From Pseudomonas sp. IB20 (lineage in GTDB: Bacteria; Pseudomonadota; Gammaproteobacteria; Pseudomonadales; Pseudomonadaceae), in contig NZ_CP046103.1 in the NCBI RefSeq assembly GCF_009707325.1, forward strand, positions 5,246,808-5,310,807: 64,000 nt of DNA, read 5' to 3'. The notes under the pieces are model-generated. The model saw only the letters and a program-made list of their open reading frames with translations. It had not been told where the DNA came from and searched no databases. Positions 16,946-25,746 of the stretch are shown here, piece after piece (position 1 is the stretch's first letter; each line of letters begins with the position of its first letter). A program made the position numbers and the translations under genes.

Positions 16946-18385
16946 ATGGATTTTTTTGGCCCGCACCTGCTCGCCTACTTCATTGCCACGCTGCATTTTC
17001 TCGGGACTCTGGCCGCGATCCACGCAGTGCTGACCGTCAGGACCGCCCAAGGCTCTATCGCCTGGGCCTTGTCGCTGATGTTCATGCCCTACCTGACGCT
17101 GATCCCTTACCTGATCTTCGGCCGCAGCACCTTCGACGCGTACATCCAGGCCCGTCGCCAAGCCAACCAGGAAATGCACACCGCCATTACCGAGCTGAAC
17201 TGGCGCCCTTGGGTCGAAGAAGCCCTGGCCGCGCGCAACTCCAGCGCCTACGCGTCCCTGCGCGCCATGCCCAAGCTGGGCCGCATGCCGTGCCTGGCCA
17301 ACAATGAAGTGCGCTTGCTGATCAATGGCGAAGCCACGTTCAGCGCGATTTTCGAGGCGATTCGCAACGCCAAGACCGCCGTGCTGTTCCAGTTCTTCAT
17401 CATTCATGACGACGATCTTGGCAGGCAGTTGCATGCCTTGCTGAAGGAAAAAGCTGCCGAAGGCGTAGATATTTACGTGCTCTACGACCGCATCGGCAGC
17501 CACGCCCTGCCCTACAGTTATGTGCAGTCGCTGCGCGACGCTGGGGTCAAAGTCAAAGCGTTCGCCACCCGCAGCGGTTGGCTCAATCGCTTTCAGGTCA
17601 ACTTCCGCAACCACCGCAAGATCGTGGTGGTGGACGGCATCACCGGGTTTGTCGGTGGGCATAATGTCGGTGATGAGTACTTGGGCAAAAAGCCACCGCT
17701 GGCACCGTGGCGCGATACCCATGTGCAGGTCACAGGCCCTGTAGTGGCGTGCCTGCAGGAGTCGTTTGCCGAAGACTGGTTCTGGGCCGCACGGGAATTG
17801 CCGCCGCTGATCCTGCCGGACGCTTACCCCGAAGACGGTGTGCTCTGCCAGTTGCTCGCCAGTGGGCCGGCCGACCCGTATGAAACCTGCTCACTGTTTT
17901 TCGTCGAGGCCATTCACGCAGCGACCGAGCGGGTGTGGATCACCAGCCCGTATTTCGTGCCCGATGAAGCCGTGTTCGCGGCCCTGCGCCTGGCGGTGCT
18001 GCGCGGCGTGGATGTGCGCCTACTGCTGCCGTCGCGGCCGGACCACCGCATCGTCTATGCCGCTTCCAGCCTGTATGCGATCGAAGCGGTACGCGCCGGC
18101 GTGCGGGTGTTCCGCTACAAGCCGGGCTTCCTGCATCAGAAAGTGGTGTTGGTGGACAGCGAAATCAGCGCCATCGGCAGTGCGAACATGGACAACCGTT
18201 CGTTCCGGCTGAATTTTGAAGTGATGTTGCTGACGGTCGATGAAGCCTTTGCCAGCGAGGTGGAGCAGATGCTGCTGGATGACTTCGCCTTGGCCCATGA
18301 AGTCAGCCAGGAGGAAAGCCTTGAGACCCGCCGCCTGCAACATCTGGGCATGCGGGTAGCACGGCTTATTTCACCCATCCTCTGA
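16946..18385 (+). CDS. cls: Cardiolipin synthase (ClsA type)
   Basis: The product is a 479-residue inner-membrane phospholipase D-superfamily enzyme that condenses two phosphatidylglycerols to cardiolipin plus glycerol. It has two N-terminal membrane helices (LLAYFIATLHFLG and IAWALSLMFMPYLTLIPYL) and two HKD catalytic motifs. The first is in NHRKIVVVDGITGFVGGHN, the second in FLHQKVVLVDSEISAIGSAN. Length agrees with E. coli ClsA (486). ATG 16946 was chosen with GGAG at 16931-16934. Two tandem copies of a hairpin ending in T-runs follow the stop and probably terminate transcription. Confidence 0.93.
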   Translation: MDFFGPHLLAYFIATLHFLGTLAAIHAVLTVRTAQGSIAWALSLMFMPYLTLIPYLIFGRSTFDAYIQARRQANQEMHTAITELNWRPWVEEALAARNSSAYASLRAMPKLGRMPCLANNEVRLLINGEATFSAIFEAIRNAKTAVLFQFFIIHDDDLGRQLHALLKEKAAEGVDIYVLYDRIGSHALPYSYVQSLRDAGVKVKAFATRSGWLNRFQVNFRNHRKIVVVDGITGFVGGHNVGDEYLGKKPPLAPWRDTHVQVTGPVVACLQESFAEDWFWAARELPPLILPDAYPEDGVLCQLLASGPADPYETCSLFFVEAIHAATERVWITSPYFVPDEAVFAALRLAVLRGVDVRLLLPSRPDHRIVYAASSLYAIEAVRAGVRVFRYKPGFLHQKVVLVDSEISAIGSANMDNRSFRLNFEVMLLTVDEAFASEVEQMLLDDFALAHEVSQEESLETRRLQHLGMRVARLISPIL

Positions 18386-18399
18386 ACACAACAGAACAA

Positions 18400-18491
18400 A
18401 CGTGGGAGCTGGCAAGCCAGCTCCCACGTTTTTTAGACCTTCAAAACAACGTGGGAGCTGGCAAGCCAGCTCCCACGTTTTTTAGACCTTC
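18400..18491. repeat. Tandemly duplicated REP-like terminator hairpin
   Basis: Two identical 43-base copies start at 18400 and 18449 (49-base period). Each holds a perfect hairpin, CGTGGGAGCTGG / CCAGCTCCCACG with loop CAAG (18401-18428 and 18450-18477), followed by TTTTTTAGACCTTC. The stem matches the REP heads found at 27817, 33690 and 46276. Positioned between convergent cls and cfa, it likely acts as a terminator for cls. Confidence 0.85.
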
Positions 18492-18503
18492 GGTGTTCCT
18501 AAG

Positions 18504-19688
18504 TCAGCGGTAGATATCTTCCCGCGTCCACGGCAGTTCATGGCTGCCATCGGCATGCGGTTTTACCGCCAATATCTGGTGCAAATTGATCCAGCCCCGC
18601 GCAAACGCATACGCGCAACCCGCCAAATACAGCCGCCAGATGCGTAACGCTTGCTCCGGCACCCTCTTCGCCGCCGCTTCCAGGTTGTCTTCCAGGCGCT
18701 CGCTCCAATGGTCCAGCGTGCGCGCGTAGTGCAGGCGCAGGCTTTCGACGTCGACCACTTCCAGCCCGACCTCGCTGATTTCCGCCGTCATCATCGCCAG
18801 GTGCGGCAGCTCGCCGTTGGGGAACACATAACGCTCGATAAACTCCCCGGCGCCACGGCCAACTGGGCGGCCGTCGATGTGTTTAGCAGTAATGCCGTGG
18901 TTCATCACCAGGCCGCCTTCACGCACTGCGCCAAACAGGACCTTGCAGTACTGCGCCAGGTTGGCGTGGCCGACGTGTTCAAACATGCCCACGCTCACCA
19001 CTTTGTCGAAACGACCGTCTTGCGGCAGGTCGCGGTAGTCGAGCAGTTGCAGGTCCACCTGGCCTTCCAGGCCCTCGGCTTTGACCCGTTCCCGGGCCAA
19101 CTCCAGTTGTTCCTTGCTCAGGGTGATGCCAAACACTTTGACCCCGAACTCACGCGCCGCAAACCGCGCCAGCCCGCCCCAACCGCAGCCTACGTCGAGC
19201 AAATACTCACCCGGCTGCAAGCGCAACTTGCGGCACAGATGGCGAAATTTGTCTTGTTGAGCTTGATCGATGGATTCGCTGCCGGTTTCGAAATAACCGC
19301 AGGAGTACGCCATGTCCTGGTCCAGCCACAGCTGGTAGAACTCGTTGGACAGGTCGTAATGGTAGGAAATGGCCGCTGCGTCAGTGGCCTTGTCGTGGAT
19401 CGAGCGCACCGGACGACTCCCCTCGTCGTCATCAATCAGGGCGTGACTCAACTCGTCACACACCCGGATCACTTCGGTGATGGAGCCTTCCAGCTCCAAT
19501 TTGCCCTCGACGAAGGCTTCGCCCAATGAGTCGAGCGTTGGATGGGTCAGACTGGACACAAACGTGGGGTCCTTCACCACGATGGTCACACTGGGCTCGG
19601 GGCCCAAGTTGAATTCATGGCCGTCCCAGAGTCGAAGACGTAGCGGTAGCTTAAGATTCTGTAAGGCCGGTGGAAGTTGCGCGAGCAT
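18504..19688 (-). CDS. cfa: Cyclopropane-fatty-acyl-phospholipid synthase family
   Basis: The product is a 394-residue SAM-dependent methyltransferase that adds a methylene bridge to unsaturated phospholipid acyl chains. Family features are SYHYDLSNEFYQLWLD, AYSCGYFE, the SAM site LDVGCGWGGLARFAA, KVVSVGMFEHVGH, and ERYVFPNGELP with a carbonate-site-like region. The last 50 residues keep YLAGCAYAFARGWINLHQIL. The start ATG 19688 is preceded by a strong GGGGG. It sits alone, convergent with cls. Both genes remodel the membrane, which may be coincidence. Confidence 0.9.
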   Translation of the reverse strand: MLAQLPPALQNLKLPLRLRLWDGHEFNLGPEPSVTIVVKDPTFVSSLTHPTLDSLGEAFVEGKLELEGSITEVIRVCDELSHALIDDDEGSRPVRSIHDKATDAAAISYHYDLSNEFYQLWLDQDMAYSCGYFETGSESIDQAQQDKFRHLCRKLRLQPGEYLLDVGCGWGGLARFAAREFGVKVFGITLSKEQLELARERVKAEGLEGQVDLQLLDYRDLPQDGRFDKVVSVGMFEHVGHANLAQYCKVLFGAVREGGLVMNHGITAKHIDGRPVGRGAGEFIERYVFPNGELPHLAMMTAEISEVGLEVVDVESLRLHYARTLDHWSERLEDNLEAAAKRVPEQALRIWRLYLAGCAYAFARGWINLHQILAVKPHADGSHELPWTREDIYR

Positions 19689-19774
19689 GAGTAATCCCCC
19701 TTGTTTCAGACGTCTGGTTTGAGGGTAGACCATCCGAAGACAAAGTAGGAGGCTATCGAATTGATAGCGCTATT

Positions 19775-20563
19775 CTATAGGCCTCGTCGCTCGAGCAAAC
19801 CGTCCTGGATCCACTGTTTCAGCCACGTAACCGCTTGCAGTGGCGCACCCTCTCCAGTAGTGACTGCCAACTCTGCGCACAGTTCTGAAAAACTCCAGCC
19901 AGTGGTCACCATTCCCGCCAACGCGCAGGCTTCGGCCGGCTCCAGGCTGCGGTAATGGCACACGTTCTGGTGACGCCACACCAGGCAAATCTGCGCCAAT
20001 TCCAATGCCTGGCTGTCAGGGAAATCCGACTCATCTTTGCTGGCTCGCCAGATCGCCACGCTGTTGAAATGGCACAGCACCTGCTGCACCGACGGCGCCA
20101 GGGTGACCTGCAAACCCGGCCAGTCTTCGGGTGCCAATTGCGCCATGTCATTCAGGCTCAGCGGCTCGCCCTGCGGCGCGTCAAAGGCCAGGGTAAACGC
20201 CCACTCCAACCGCGCCAGCTCGGCCAGCGGCGCGCTTTGCTCAGCCACCAGATGCTCAACGAGAAACGCCGGGAACCGCTCGCCCAGCCATCGCAGGCTG
20301 TAATGGGCAGACGGATAACGCCGCACATAGGCGTGTGTCAGTAACGCGAATTCATCGTCCCCCAGCCAATACCAGATGGCGCCGAAGTCATGCCGCAACA
20401 CTTCTTGCAGTCGGGCGACATAGGCGTTGTGATAAATCGCCAGGCCCGTGTCCACGTCCAGGGTCGGCCCGCCCAGCAAGGTGGCGGCAAAACAATGGTT
20501 GGCCACCGAGGTTTCACACAATAGATGCTGTTCAAAGGCCAGCTGCCAATCAATCAGGCGCAT
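19775..20563 (-). CDS. bufC: BufC/HvfC-like protein (DUF2063 N-terminal domain)
   Basis: The product is a 262-residue partner of the DUF692 enzyme. The N-terminal half carries the DUF2063 pattern LAIYHNAYVARLQEVLRHDF and HAYVRRYPSAHYSLRWLG. The C-terminal half is a helical or winged region (TTGWSFSELCAELAVTTGEG ... WLKQWIQDG). In characterised bufferin and related RiPP systems, BufC-type proteins recognise the precursor peptide and deliver it to the BufB oxidase. Its start overlaps bufB by 10 bases, so the two are translationally coupled. Confidence 0.85.
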   Translation of the reverse strand: MRLIDWQLAFEQHLLCETSVANHCFAATLLGGPTLDVDTGLAIYHNAYVARLQEVLRHDFGAIWYWLGDDEFALLTHAYVRRYPSAHYSLRWLGERFPAFLVEHLVAEQSAPLAELARLEWAFTLAFDAPQGEPLSLNDMAQLAPEDWPGLQVTLAPSVQQVLCHFNSVAIWRASKDESDFPDSQALELAQICLVWRHQNVCHYRSLEPAEACALAGMVTTGWSFSELCAELAVTTGEGAPLQAVTWLKQWIQDGLLERRGL

Positions 20564-21399
20564 AACGCCCTCCTGGCCAACGCGGCAGCGCCCAGTTCAC
20601 GGGCCTTGCTCAGCTCGGTGAGCAGCTCTTCGAAAGGTGGGAAATGGTCATCGCGCTCCAACAACGTCGACACCGGCCCCAACAGCTCTAGCGTTTGCTG
20701 ATAAAGCGCCCACACCGGGTCGCAGACCGGATGGTCGTGGGTATCGACCACGTAATCGCCGTAATCCATATGCCCGGCCAAGTGCAGCTGGCGAATGCTT
20801 TCGGGCGGCAGGCTGCGGATAAAGGTCCAGGCGTCGAACCCGTGATTACGCGAGCTGACATACACATTGTTGACGTCCAGCAACAGCTGGCAGCCCGTGA
20901 GATGAGCCAAGGCATTGAGGAATTCCCACTCGGTGAATTCATCCGCCTTGGAGCGCACGTAGCTGGAGACATTTTCCAATACTAACGGGCGCTGTAACAC
21001 GTCCTGCACTTGGCGCACGCGGCCGGCTACGTGATAAAGGCTTTCTTCGGTGTAAGGCAGTGGCAGCAAGTCGTGCAATTGGTGCGCACTGCCACGGCTC
21101 CAGCACAGGTGATCGGAAATCCACGCGGGCTGAATGCGCTCGGCGAGCTGTTTGATTTGTTTGAGGTAATCGATATCGAGGGCATGCGGCCCACCGATGG
21201 ACAGGGACACACCGTGCATCACCAAGGGATAACGCTCGGCTATCGCGTCCAGGTAATACAAGGCTTTACCGCCCTGGACCAGATAATTCTCGGAGATCAC
21301 TTCGAACCAATCCACGGCCGGCGATTGTTCAAGGATCTGCTGGTAGTACTCACTGCGTAAACCCAGGCCGTAACCCAGACTTGGAAGGGACGCGGACAT
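20554..21399 (-). CDS. bufB: BufB-type MNIO enzyme (DUF692)
   Basis: The product is a 281-residue TIM-barrel enzyme of the multinuclear non-heme iron oxidase family. Metal-ligand segments include LVMHGVSLSIG, WISDHLCWS, LENVSSYV, LLDVNNVYVSSRNHG, RQLHLAGHMDYG and VDTHDHPVCDPVWALY. In bufferin pathways such enzymes turn precursor cysteines into thiooxazole-type groups that bind metal. The substrate here is almost certainly the Cys-rich peptide encoded 67 bases upstream. Located in the cytoplasm. Confidence 0.9.
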   Translation of the reverse strand: MSASLPSLGYGLGLRSEYYQQILEQSPAVDWFEVISENYLVQGGKALYYLDAIAERYPLVMHGVSLSIGGPHALDIDYLKQIKQLAERIQPAWISDHLCWSRGSAHQLHDLLPLPYTEESLYHVAGRVRQVQDVLQRPLVLENVSSYVRSKADEFTEWEFLNALAHLTGCQLLLDVNNVYVSSRNHGFDAWTFIRSLPPESIRQLHLAGHMDYGDYVVDTHDHPVCDPVWALYQQTLELLGPVSTLLERDDHFPPFEELLTELSKARELGAAALARRALCA

Positions 21400-21466
21400 G
21401 ACTCACTCCAAGGCAAAGTGTCCGCAGCGGTGGGGGGCATCCGCTGCGGGTGCACTTGGTTGCCGG

Positions 21467-21718
21467 TTATTCGCCGACGGTGCCGCCTTTCTGGTCGCAC
21501 ATGGCTTTGCTCATGGAGAGGAAGCCCTGGCCTTTGCAAGAACCCTGACCTTTGCACGCGTGGTCTTTGGTTTTGCAGTCGTTCTGGCCTTTGCAAGCGT
21601 TGACGCCATAGCAATGCACAGCGGTATCAGCGGCTTGAGCCTGAGTGGCAACACCAGCAAACATAGTAGCGGCGGCCATTGCGAGGGCGGCACCAGCAGC
21701 AGCGGATTTGATGTTCAT
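21467..21718 (-). CDS. bufA: BufA2-type bufferin metallophore precursor
   Basis: The product is an 83-residue preprotein with a Sec signal (about residues 1-29, ending TQAQA) and a mature part with six Cys spread through CYGVNACKGQNDCK, ACKGQGSCKGQG and AMCDQ. Repeated CKGQ motifs are typical of the BufA2 family, ribosomally made, Cys-modified periplasmic peptides that buffer copper. It is first of bufA-bufB-bufC. Upstream on the minus strand, TGTAACG (21810-21804) followed by CTCTAGT resembles an extracytoplasmic-function sigma promoter, but this is weak. No Zur-type palindrome was seen here. Confidence 0.85.
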   Translation of the reverse strand: MNIKSAAAGAALAMAAATMFAGVATQAQAADTAVHCYGVNACKGQNDCKTKDHACKGQGSCKGQGFLSMSKAMCDQKGGTVGE

Positions 21719-21833
21719 CGTGTATTCCTCATGATCGGTAGTGGAGCCGGTCTGAACGGATTGTTCAGTCTCGACATACCACTAGAGTGAGGTCCCTTAT
21801 CCGCGTTACAGCCGTGTGCAAATATTTCTAAAA

Positions 21834-23720
21834 TTAATCGTCGAGCTTCAAAAGCGGCTCCTGAAAGCGCAGCAAACGCCCGGCGTTGCCCAGTACCAGC
21901 AAGGTGCTGAGGTTATGCAACACCGCCGCAATCATCGCGCCTGCGGCCCCCAGCCAGCCAAACGCGGCGAACACGACGATGGCCAAGGTCCAACCCAAAC
22001 CGATGATCACGTTGACCTGCAACGTATGGCGGCACTGGCGACTCAAACGCACACAGGTGCCCAGGCGGCGCAGATCGCTACCGATCAACACCACATCCGC
22101 CGAAGCGAGTGCAATGTCCGCCCCGCCCGCGCCCATCGCCACGCCGACCACGCCCGCCTTGAGCGCCAGCGAGTCGTTGATACCGTCACCGACCACCATC
22201 GGGCGGAAGCCGCTGCTGATTTCCCCCAGCACGCGGTTGAGTTTGTCTTCCGGCAGCGCCTGGGCTTCGACGTCGCTGATGCCCACGTCCAGCGCCAGGC
22301 TGTCCGCCACGCTTTGACGGTCGCCGGTCAGCAGCAGTTGGCGGCCCAGGCCCAAGTCCCGCAGTTCTTGCAGTGCCTGACGCGCTTCCGGCTTGACGCT
22401 GTCAGCCAGCAACAGCCAGGCGAGAAATTGCCCGTTCAGTGCCAACCCGGCAATCGGCCCGTCATGGTTCGGGACTGCGGTAGTGGTAATACCCAGTTGC
22501 TCAAACAACTCCGGGCGCCCCAAGGCCGCTTCGCCCTGCTCGGTCTGCGCCACCACGCCAAGCCCCTGACGTTCGCGGATATCCGTGAGCCCCAGCATTT
22601 GTTCCTGCGTCGCCAACCCCGCCAGCGCACGGCTGACCGGGTGACTGCTGGCCGAACCCAGGCTGGCCGCCAGGTTCAGCAGCACCTGCCGATCCGGCGC
22701 CGTGGTTTCGACAGATTGCAGGCGCAGCGTGCCAAAAGTCAGCGTGCCGGTCTTATCCACAACCAACGACGTCAGGTCCGCCAGCTCTTCGAGGAACGCC
22801 GAGCTGCGAATCAAAATTCCGTGCCGCGCCGCCACCGCAATCCCGGCAATCGCCGTGGCCGGTGCCGACAGCACCAACGCACACGGGCACGCCGCCACCA
22901 GCACGGCGAGCATTGCCTGCGCGTCATTGGTCACAAACCAGGTCACCGCCGCCAGCAGCAACACCAGCACCATATAGCTGCCGGCGTAACGCTCAAGCAG
23001 CCGCGTGATCGGCGGCTTGGAACGCTCGGCGTTCTGCATCAGCGCGATAACCTTGCCCAAGGTCGATTCATTACCCGTGCGGGTCACTTCAAGGCGCAGC
23101 AAACCGTCGAGGTTGATCGCGCCACCAAACACCTGCACGCCGACACTGGCTTCCAGCGGCACCGACTCACCCGTAATGGGCGCCGTGTCCAGGCTCGCCT
23201 GGCCCGACAGCACCACGCCATCGGCGGGCACGCGGTCACCGGCACGCACTTCGACGATATCGCCCGTGTTCAGCGTGCCGTTATCCACTTCCACAATGCT
23301 GCCGTCAGCCTGCACCAAACGCGCGTGGCTGCGGGTCAGCTTGCCCAGCGCATGAATCGCTTCCTGGGAGCCGATCACGCTGCGCTCTTCCAGTACATGG
23401 CCGAAAATCATGATGATCGGCAGCAACGCGGCGGTCAGCAGGTCGCCCGTGGCCCACGCGCCAATCATCGCCAGGGCGATCAACTGGTCGGTGATGCCAT
23501 GCAGGCTCGGGTAACGCAGGCTGTACCAGGCCGAGCGCATCACCGGCACGGCCACCAGTAAGGAGGCGACGCCGAGCAGCAGTTGGCTCACACCGTTCTG
23601 GTCCGGCGCCAGCCAGCGCCACACCAACCCCAATACCAGCAAGCCCAACGCCAACATGGCCAGGGTCAATTGCCGGGCAGCACTGCGCTGCTCGGCGGAC
23701 GTCAGCATAGGCGCGCTCAT
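21834..23720 (-). CDS. Heavy-metal P-type ATPase (HmtA-like, P1B)
   Basis: The product is a 628-residue P1B metal pump. It has no N-terminal HMA metal-binding domain and begins directly with membrane helices. Motifs: TGES actuator, CPC in AACPCALVLSAP (metal site), DKTGT phosphorylation site, SSHPVSRAL (the HP locus) and GDGINDSLAL hinge. It resembles P. aeruginosa HmtA, reported to import zinc and copper, which also neighbours SPFH-type genes. Start overlaps the upstream SPFH stop (ATGA). It is the last gene of a four-gene operon below the putative Zur site at 27701-27713. Direction of transport is inferred, not visible. Confidence 0.85.
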   Translation of the reverse strand: MSAPMLTSAEQRSAARQLTLAMLALGLLVLGLVWRWLAPDQNGVSQLLLGVASLLVAVPVMRSAWYSLRYPSLHGITDQLIALAMIGAWATGDLLTAALLPIIMIFGHVLEERSVIGSQEAIHALGKLTRSHARLVQADGSIVEVDNGTLNTGDIVEVRAGDRVPADGVVLSGQASLDTAPITGESVPLEASVGVQVFGGAINLDGLLRLEVTRTGNESTLGKVIALMQNAERSKPPITRLLERYAGSYMVLVLLLAAVTWFVTNDAQAMLAVLVAACPCALVLSAPATAIAGIAVAARHGILIRSSAFLEELADLTSLVVDKTGTLTFGTLRLQSVETTAPDRQVLLNLAASLGSASSHPVSRALAGLATQEQMLGLTDIRERQGLGVVAQTEQGEAALGRPELFEQLGITTTAVPNHDGPIAGLALNGQFLAWLLLADSVKPEARQALQELRDLGLGRQLLLTGDRQSVADSLALDVGISDVEAQALPEDKLNRVLGEISSGFRPMVVGDGINDSLALKAGVVGVAMGAGGADIALASADVVLIGSDLRRLGTCVRLSRQCRHTLQVNVIIGLGWTLAIVVFAAFGWLGAAGAMIAAVLHNLSTLLVLGNAGRLLRFQEPLLKLDD

Positions 23721-24751
23721 TGTTCGGCTCCCTGAATGATCAAACGGGAGTCGTCTTTAGGATCGACCGTGGTCACGGAACCGGCCTGGCCGAGAATCTT
23801 CGGCAGGCGCTCGCGGTACAGCCGTAGCATCAAGCCCGGGTCTTTGACCTGGGCCAGGCTTGCGACGGTGGCGGTTTGCGCCTGGGCATTGGCCAGGCGC
23901 TCACTGGCCTGGGCGTGGGCGACTTGCACCACGCGGTCGGCCTCTTGGTTGGCGGTTTGGGTGAGTTTTTCCGCGTCGGTACGCGCATTGGCCACGGCTT
24001 TGTCGGCTTGCTGGCTGGCAGTCAGCACTGCGTTGAATGCATTCACCGCCGGGCCCGGCAGGCTCGATTGCACATCGACACGGGTCACTTCGATGCCCAG
24101 TCCCAAACCGGTGGAAGCCAACTCCGCCAGACGCTTATTGATGCCTTGCACCAGATCACCACGCAGCCGCTCACGACGCTCGGCGGCGCCATTATCGCTG
24201 CCGATCAATTCCGGGCGCGCCACCAGAATCGTGTCCAGATCGCGCGCGGCCGTCAGGGCCACGGCGCTGCGCGTCACCAGGCGGTCCAACGCCGGCAGCA
24301 CATGCTCGCCTTGCAGCACAAACGCGTAGGGTTCGGTGACCTTGTAGAACACCCGCACATCCAGCTGCACCACCCCGGCATCGCCGGTCAGCAGGTAGCC
24401 GGAGCCGGCCAGTGCGTCGCTCAACGGCGTGGAAAAACTGGCCACGCGGTCGGCCTGCGTTGCCGCGTCGGAACGCAGAAGGTTCTCCACGCGACGTTCG
24501 ATCACGCGGTCCGCCGCCGGCAACAGCACCACGTGCTCGAACGGCTGCGGCCACGCCAGCAACAGCCCGGCATTTTGAATACGGTCCAGCGCGCCGAAGT
24601 GCAACACCACCGCACGGTTCTGCGGGTCGATCTGGCGCACATTGGAAAACGCCCAGGCCAACGCCGCCAACACGGTCACCGCGTACAGCGCCAGGAAAGT
24701 CAGGCGCCCAGCCTGGATCCATGGGCTGTCCGGGCTGTCACGCTCACTCAT
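23717..24751 (-). CDS. SPFH/HflC-like membrane protein
   Basis: The product is a 344-residue protein with an N-terminal membrane helix (LTFLALYAVTVLAALAWAF) and an SPFH/band-7 domain (VRQIDPQNRAVVLHFGA ... VQLDVRVFYKVTEPYAFVLQ). A long Ala/Gln/Lys coiled-coil follows (AVANARTDAEKLTQTANQEA), with a C-terminal RLYRERLPKILG typical of HflC. It resembles HflC, which with HflK regulates the protease FtsH, but this is a separate paralogue set joined to a metal ATPase. It overlaps both neighbours by ATGA and probably forms a heteromeric membrane ring with the next two products. Confidence 0.82.
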   Translation of the reverse strand: MSERDSPDSPWIQAGRLTFLALYAVTVLAALAWAFSNVRQIDPQNRAVVLHFGALDRIQNAGLLLAWPQPFEHVVLLPAADRVIERRVENLLRSDAATQADRVASFSTPLSDALAGSGYLLTGDAGVVQLDVRVFYKVTEPYAFVLQGEHVLPALDRLVTRSAVALTAARDLDTILVARPELIGSDNGAAERRERLRGDLVQGINKRLAELASTGLGLGIEVTRVDVQSSLPGPAVNAFNAVLTASQQADKAVANARTDAEKLTQTANQEADRVVQVAHAQASERLANAQAQTATVASLAQVKDPGLMLRLYRERLPKILGQAGSVTTVDPKDDSRLIIQGAEQ

Positions 24752-25734
24752 GGTTGAACATCCTTCGGCCCATCGACCAGCGCGCGGAACGGCGCAGCGT
24801 CGGTGCGCAGGATGATCTTGGTGCCCGGCGTCACCACCGTGCCCAAAGTGTCCAGCGAGCGCAGCAAGTTATACAGCTGCGGATTACCGGCGTAGGCACG
24901 CCCATAAATCTGTGCGGCTTCGACCCGCGACTGCGCCTCGATGTCGGCGGCTTTCACGGTGGCATCAGCCTGCACGATGCGCGCATCACGCTCGGCGGCG
25001 GAGCGAATCTGCGCCGCTTCACGTTTGCCCACGGCCGTGCGCTCGGTGGCGATGGTTTCGCGCTCGGCACGCATGCGGTCGACGGTGGCGGTGAGCGTCA
25101 CCGACGGCAGCGTCAGGCGCTCGACACCGACTTGCACCACGCGCACGCCATAAGTGGTGAGCAATTGTTGATCAATCTGCTGGCGCAACTGCGCCTCGAA
25201 ATCAGCGATGCGCACTTGGCTGGCGTCGGTGTTGATCAGGCTGGACAGGTCGAAACTCGCGGCGGTGGTTTCCAGCGCCGAGCCGACGAACCTGCGAATC
25301 TGCCGCGCCGCTTCATCCGGCTGGTTCTGCACCGCACGCATAAAGCGCTGCACATTGTCGGCATCGCCCTGCACCTGCCACGCCACATAGGCTTGCACGA
25401 TGATGCGCAGGCCATCGCGAGTGCCCACATCCTGCAAACCGCTGGAGGTGGTGCGCAAGCGCAGGTCCACCGGGATCGCCGCTTCGAACGGCGCCGGCCA
25501 GCGCCAGCCCAGGCCCGGTTCCAGCAGCACCCGCGACGGGTTGCCGAACCGCGTAATCACCGTGGCTTCGCCGGAACGCACCTGCACCAGGCTGGCGGCT
25601 GCTACCGCAAACAGCACCAGCAACACCGCCCAGGCCATGCGCCGCCAAGGGAACGGGCCAGCCGCTTGCTCATCACCGTGGTGGTGATGGTGGTGGCCGT
25701 GATGATGACCGTGATCGTGAGAATGAGCGCTCAA
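24748..25734 (-). CDS. SPFH/HflC-like protein with histidine-rich N-terminus
   Basis: The product is a 328-residue SPFH protein. Residues 3-20 contain twelve His in a run of the form HSHDHGHHHGHHHHHH, a likely cytoplasmic metal-binding tail. It precedes a membrane helix (AWAVLLVLFAVAAASLV), then the band-7 domain (VRSGEATVITRFGNPSRVLL) and a coiled coil (REAAQIRSAAERDARIVQAD). The end LYNLLRSLDTLGTVV matches HflC-type tails. The His tail fits a role in zinc handling with the ATPase of this operon. Mid-operon, 12 bases after the long SPFH gene. Confidence 0.82.
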   Translation of the reverse strand: MSAHSHDHGHHHGHHHHHHGDEQAAGPFPWRRMAWAVLLVLFAVAAASLVQVRSGEATVITRFGNPSRVLLEPGLGWRWPAPFEAAIPVDLRLRTTSSGLQDVGTRDGLRIIVQAYVAWQVQGDADNVQRFMRAVQNQPDEAARQIRRFVGSALETTAASFDLSSLINTDASQVRIADFEAQLRQQIDQQLLTTYGVRVVQVGVERLTLPSVTLTATVDRMRAERETIATERTAVGKREAAQIRSAAERDARIVQADATVKAADIEAQSRVEAAQIYGRAYAGNPQLYNLLRSLDTLGTVVTPGTKIILRTDAAPFRALVDGPKDVQP

Positions 25735-25746
25735 CAGACAGACTCC

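Noticed and set aside
18400..18491. CRISPR-like spacing of the two 43-base repeats
   Set aside because: Only two copies, each self-complementary with a T-run and separated by 6 bases; this is a duplicated REP terminator.
21816..23561. Plus-strand open frame of about 580 codons opposite the P-type ATPase
   Set aside because: Gln/His/Arg-rich shadow with no motif; the minus-strand ATPase has all catalytic motifs.
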